Below are positions 60,366-64,000 of a DNA stretch of 64,000 nt, one piece after another. The notes beneath the pieces were generated by a model. It saw only the letters and a list, made by a program, of their open reading frames with translations. It had not been told where the DNA came from and searched no databases. Every line of letters starts with the position of its first letter. The stretch's first letter is position 1. The stretch covers positions 71,311,435 through 71,375,434 of the forward strand of contig NC_058338.1 of NCBI RefSeq assembly GCF_905475395.1, in the 5' to 3' direction. The position numbers and the translations under genes were made by a program. This DNA comes from Chrysoperla carnea (lineage: Eukaryota > Arthropoda > Insecta > Neuroptera > Chrysopidae).

Positions 60366-61066
60366 GCCTTTAATGGGGTCGAGTTAGCACGAGTCTTTGG
60401 TTTTTTTTTGTAAATATATTTTTGCTTTAAAATTTTGTATTTTTATTTTTCAAGGTTTTCGAAAGCACTCAATTAGCACTTAAAAATGGGTTATTAAATT
60501 CTGGCAAACCATTCAATTGTTTGGAAAATCGTTTGTGCATCTAATTTATCGTTTACGCACCTAAAATGGTATTTTTAAGTTAGGCTAGTCAATTTTATGG
60601 ACCTTTCGTTTTTGCATGCTTAAATCAGTCCAGACGGTAATAATGTCAAAATGTGGAATCACAGACTTGTATTTAAATAGGGATACGTTCTTTCTCTTGC
60701 TATATAACCTTATTTTATAATTGACAAGTGACAACGTACTAGTTACTGTCAGATTATTGCAAGTGGTGCAATAACCTTATAACTCGCTTTTAGCTGATTT
60801 ATTTCTAATTAAAATTTTTGACAGATTTTCGGAAATATTTTCCAAATTAATATTAATTTAGAATTCAAAATTAGTCTTATTACAAGATTCATTGATATTA
60901 AAAATATATTTCAATAAGGTTATCGAATAATATACTGCCCTTACATTGTGTTCAGCCCTACAGGACCTCAGGTACACAATCAAAGAAATTTTTTTTAAAA
61001 TGTCTATAACATTTTGTGGCCAAATTTTTTATGGTATTAATTTATAATTTTAGAAATCAGCGAAAA

Positions 61067-63366
61067 ATGGATAATAATCAAGTAATAGATTTAATGGATG
61101 AGACTGTGCAGCCAAAATCCAGAGAAATTAAAAGGTATGAATGAGTATGAATAAAATTGGATAATTTTATTTATGAAAAAAAATTACGTGGATTGATTTA
61201 AACTTTCAGAAATGGACGATTGAAACCCAAACATCATCGTACAGTCAAAGAAGAAATGCAAACATTACATCTTATCGAAGATTCTCAAAAACAAATTATG
61301 GATACATTAAGATATATTCATGGTCCTGTATGTATTGCATATGAATCAAGTTTGAATGTAATTTTGAATTATTAATTTACCAAAATCTTTTTGTAGAATT
61401 TTGAATTGACTGATATTAGTAAATATAAGAATAAAAAATCACGATTTAAAGATAAGTTTTGGGAAGATGCTGGTAATTTAGTTATTAAAAGTGCATTCGA
61501 TTATTCACAAAATGCATTTGTGCTGACACCTAAGCAAGAGTTTAGAATGTATTCCGTTAATAAATTAAAGAGGTTTGTTTTTATTATTATTTGTCATTTG
61601 AAAAAATTTGTTGTTTATATAAGAGTCCACGATAAATTTACTTTCGTCATACGTATGCTCGAAAATTTTACAGTAGTTGAAAAACTTTGCTTAAAACCTT
61701 GACAGTTAAATGACATTTTTTAAAATAGAAACCGAATTCTCAGCGATTTTTTAATATTATCCTTCGTGGAACAACAACTCGTTACTATTTTAATAACCGT
61801 CACTCCGTATTTGGAAATTATAATACAAAAATCAAGTTCATTTGACCACTAGATAACTAGTTCTCGAGATATCATCGAAAATCTCTTCAAAATTTCAGCT
61901 TTATCGATATTGAGTTTTCTAAAATTCTGAAACAAAAAATTATGCATGAGTTTTGCGATTTTTTCAAAGCGTTCAAATAATATCTCTAATTTCGATAAAA
62001 CTCAGTACTTAAGGTAAATTTTACCCAAAAAATTCAAAAAACCGGATCATTTAATAGTTAAATTCATAATTTCTTGATCAAAACTTTTTTTTTTGCAATT
62101 TTTGAAGCTTATCGATCATTTTAGAAAATCTAGTGATAATAAATTCGTAAAAATTATTTGCCCAAAAATTTTACCTTTTAATGATTGCAACTTTAGTGTG
62201 AATTTAATAGCTTTGAATTCCTGAAACAATTCGGAAAAGTATTAAAAATTAAACTGGAAAATCGGGAATCATCAGCGAATTTTGAAAGGTTATTATTATG
62301 GACCCTCAATTAGTATATTTTCTTAATATCTTGTTTAGTTGGTGAAAATAGCACTGGCAAGTTATTTGTTTCAAAGAATAGTTTTTTTAGCTGCTTCCTA
62401 GAATATATGGTTGACCAGTGAAAATATAATTATAAAATATTAATATTATTATTATTTTTATTAAATCGTTTTTCTCGTAAACTCTATTCTGGCTCGTAAA
62501 CTGCTTAAAAATATGTAGAAAATTTATCAAGAGAGAGTAGTTATTCCAAATTTCATAATCATTGGAAGCAAATAAAAAAATCAATTTAAACCCTTGTGCA
62601 AATCATTTTAAATGTTTTTCTTGTAGTAACTATTTGTATTAATTATTTAGTTATGGATTTCATGAAAGCCATTGTGTAGAAGCATTAGAATATTTTAATG
62701 ATGATATTGATTCGGCGCTAAAAATATTATACACTAAATATCATCGTATTAATTCAGATACTTCGGATCAAGAACATGATCACGGTTTAACTGTAGACGA
62801 ATTATTACAGCAACGTATCGATGAAAAAGATGTACTTCAATCAATATACGATACTTCATTTAGTGAAAAAATACCGAATAAATTATGGATACTTACATTT
62901 CAATTAAATTATTTAATCGAACAATACTCAAATAAAAAACATACCGAAAATTTAGTTAAAATACAAAATACATCGAAAAAAATTGATAAATGTCGAAATT
63001 TTTTACGTACTGGGCAATGTAAATATGGTAATAAATGTCGCTTTTCACATGAAATTGAAACTGTAAAACCACAACAAAATGAAACTGAAGATTATAAGTT
63101 TCATCTAGAAATTCATTTTGATTCGAATTCAATGTATCCATATGAACCGCCAGCAATGATATTATTAACAACGAATTTTCCAACAATACCAAAGATTACA
63201 TTGTTGTATATATGTGAACGTTTAATAGGCGAAGCGAAAAATTTAGCTAATGATGGAATTGTTAGTATATATTCCATTTGTGAATTGTTACAGCATCCTA
63301 GTGATATTACTGATTACTTGAATACGACGAAAGTACGTTTTATCGATGAATACGAACCATTATTTG
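61067..63366 (+). CDS. DHX57: DHX57-type ATP-dependent DExH RNA helicase (5' part, 4 exons)
   Basis: N-terminal regulatory part of a predicted DExH-box RNA helicase. Exons: 61067-61134, 61210-61327, 61397-61572, 62651-63366; all introns GT-AG and in phase, giving 359 codons plus one base. Residues about 108-153 form a UBA-like ubiquitin-binding domain (SYGFHESHCVEALEYFNDD). An RWD domain starts near 168 and is interrupted by a CCCH zinc finger (Cys-235, Cys-244, Cys-250, His-254, spacing 8-5-3), then resumes from about 267 with the YPYEPP motif. UBA, CCCH and RWD together before a helicase core are specific to DHX57. The helicase domains are not in the window: the donor GTAAGT at 63367 opens an intron running past 64000. 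The ATG is the first in frame, but a good acceptor (TTATAATTTTAG) 15 bp upstream hints at a spliced 5' leader. Confidence 0.9.
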
Positions 63367-64000
63367 GTAAGTTATTAATTTTGAAATACAGAGTTCAGAT
63401 AATTAAATAATTTTGGTTTATGAGTTCAAAACGTGTACTACGAAGGGGATATTTTAGTTTCGAGAAGAAAATTACATATGACTAAATTTATAGTAATTCA
63501 AAGTGACGAAAGACGTAGAGAAACTCGAAAAAGTGAATATTAAAAATAAAAATATGTTTATGTGTTCGGTTTACGGGGAGCAATTCTATCGGCTCTCTGG
63601 GAGTTTATGGGTGATATTGTTTTCGTTTCAGGTTTAAAATTCGGGCACAAGCTCTTTATTACATTAACATAATACTTTATATTGATCGCCTGCTCTTCCT
63701 CAACGCGTTCATGATTGATCAAAATAGGAGGGAAGATTTAATCATTGAGACTCTTAGACTCTTGTTTTTGTCTTTGCATTTCAAGTTATTGCTGAGTGAT
63801 CTCCCCTCTATCTATCTATAATTTGTCACATGTTGAAGTGTTATAATTTCTTGGCTTCCAGAATGGCATAGAAAGCATTTTAAACACTTTAAATTGCAAA
63901 AATTGAAGTTATCGAATAATTCCATATTCAAAACCATTAAATGAAATAGGCCGACCAATAAAATTTTGTAGCCGGATCAATCCTAATTTTATTGAATTTG
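63367..64000 (+). other. DHX57: DHX57 intron running off the window
   Basis: Begins GTAAGTTATT. No further DHX57 exon is seen before the window ends; the frame continuing from exon 4 closes at a TAA 42 bp on (63408-63410). A slightly GC-richer patch near 63670-63740 has no identifiable content. Confidence 0.7.

Larger units (their letters stand above)
44287..61066. other. Intergenic region between Ork1 and DHX57, repeat-rich
   Basis: The two genes are divergent, so both 5' regulatory regions lie here. I find no exon in 16.8 kb. Apart from the repeats listed separately, 44287-46470, 50000-50900, 51020-52760, 54040-55280, 56410-57960 and 60360-61066 hold no recognisable feature. Short open frames (for example 51821-52102) have no domain and no codon bias. 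Confidence 0.6.

Noticed and set aside
44287-61066. A further host gene between Ork1 and DHX57.
   Set aside because: I looked for conserved motifs and splice-paired open segments on both strands and found none; short ORFs are in repeats or random AT-rich DNA.

Overview
The window is a piece of an AT-rich, repeat-dense animal nuclear genome with spliced genes, almost certainly from an insect. One gene is a close match to the insect two-pore potassium channel Ork1, several genes have short GT-AG introns, and a short interspersed element carries a (CCTAA)n tail, the complement of the insect telomere motif TTAGG. I cannot name the order or species from the sequence alone. Nothing in it looks bacterial or viral.

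Four host genes can be read exon by exon. From left to right they are: (1) a PGRMC/membrane steroid-binding protein gene on the minus strand (two exons in 2343-2877; its last exon lies left of the window or was not recognised); (2) a complete eIF2B epsilon gene on the minus strand, 11 exons from 11285 down to 4775, predicted 666 aa; (3) a complete Ork1-type K2P channel gene on the minus strand, six exons from 44286 down to 14716, predicted 759 aa, with a first intron of about 22.7 kb; (4) the 5' part of a DHX57-type DExH helicase gene on the plus strand, four exons from 61067 to 63366, cut by the right edge before the helicase core. Exon phases join in frame in all four models. The genes do not form a pathway or cluster; they are ordinary housekeeping and neuronal genes separated by repeats.

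The rest, well over 80 percent of the window, is introns and intergenic DNA filled with short mobile-element relics. The commonest is a dispersed repeat of about 560 bp ('Rep-A' here, seven copies plus a 5' fragment) whose 3' end can encode a short hydrophobic peptide. Others are a tRNA-headed SINE with a perfect 10-bp target duplication and telomere-like tail, a 241-bp piggyBac-type MITE bounded by TTAA, two pogo/Tc1-like MITEs flanked by TA (one nested in a CTTGGTCTTG-rich repeat), several foldback elements with arms of roughly 80-500 bp, a two-copy MITE family with CCCGACTG-type ends, an RTE-like 3' tail with three 177-bp units, and a broken mariner-like transposase fragment. No CRISPR array, operon, rRNA or convincing true tRNA gene is present.

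No new multi-gene system was found. The observations most worth follow-up are Rep-A with its recurrent peptide-coding end, the SINE with a telomere-motif tail, the TE-packed Ork1 first intron, and the long inverted repeats inside introns of eIF2B epsilon and Ork1.
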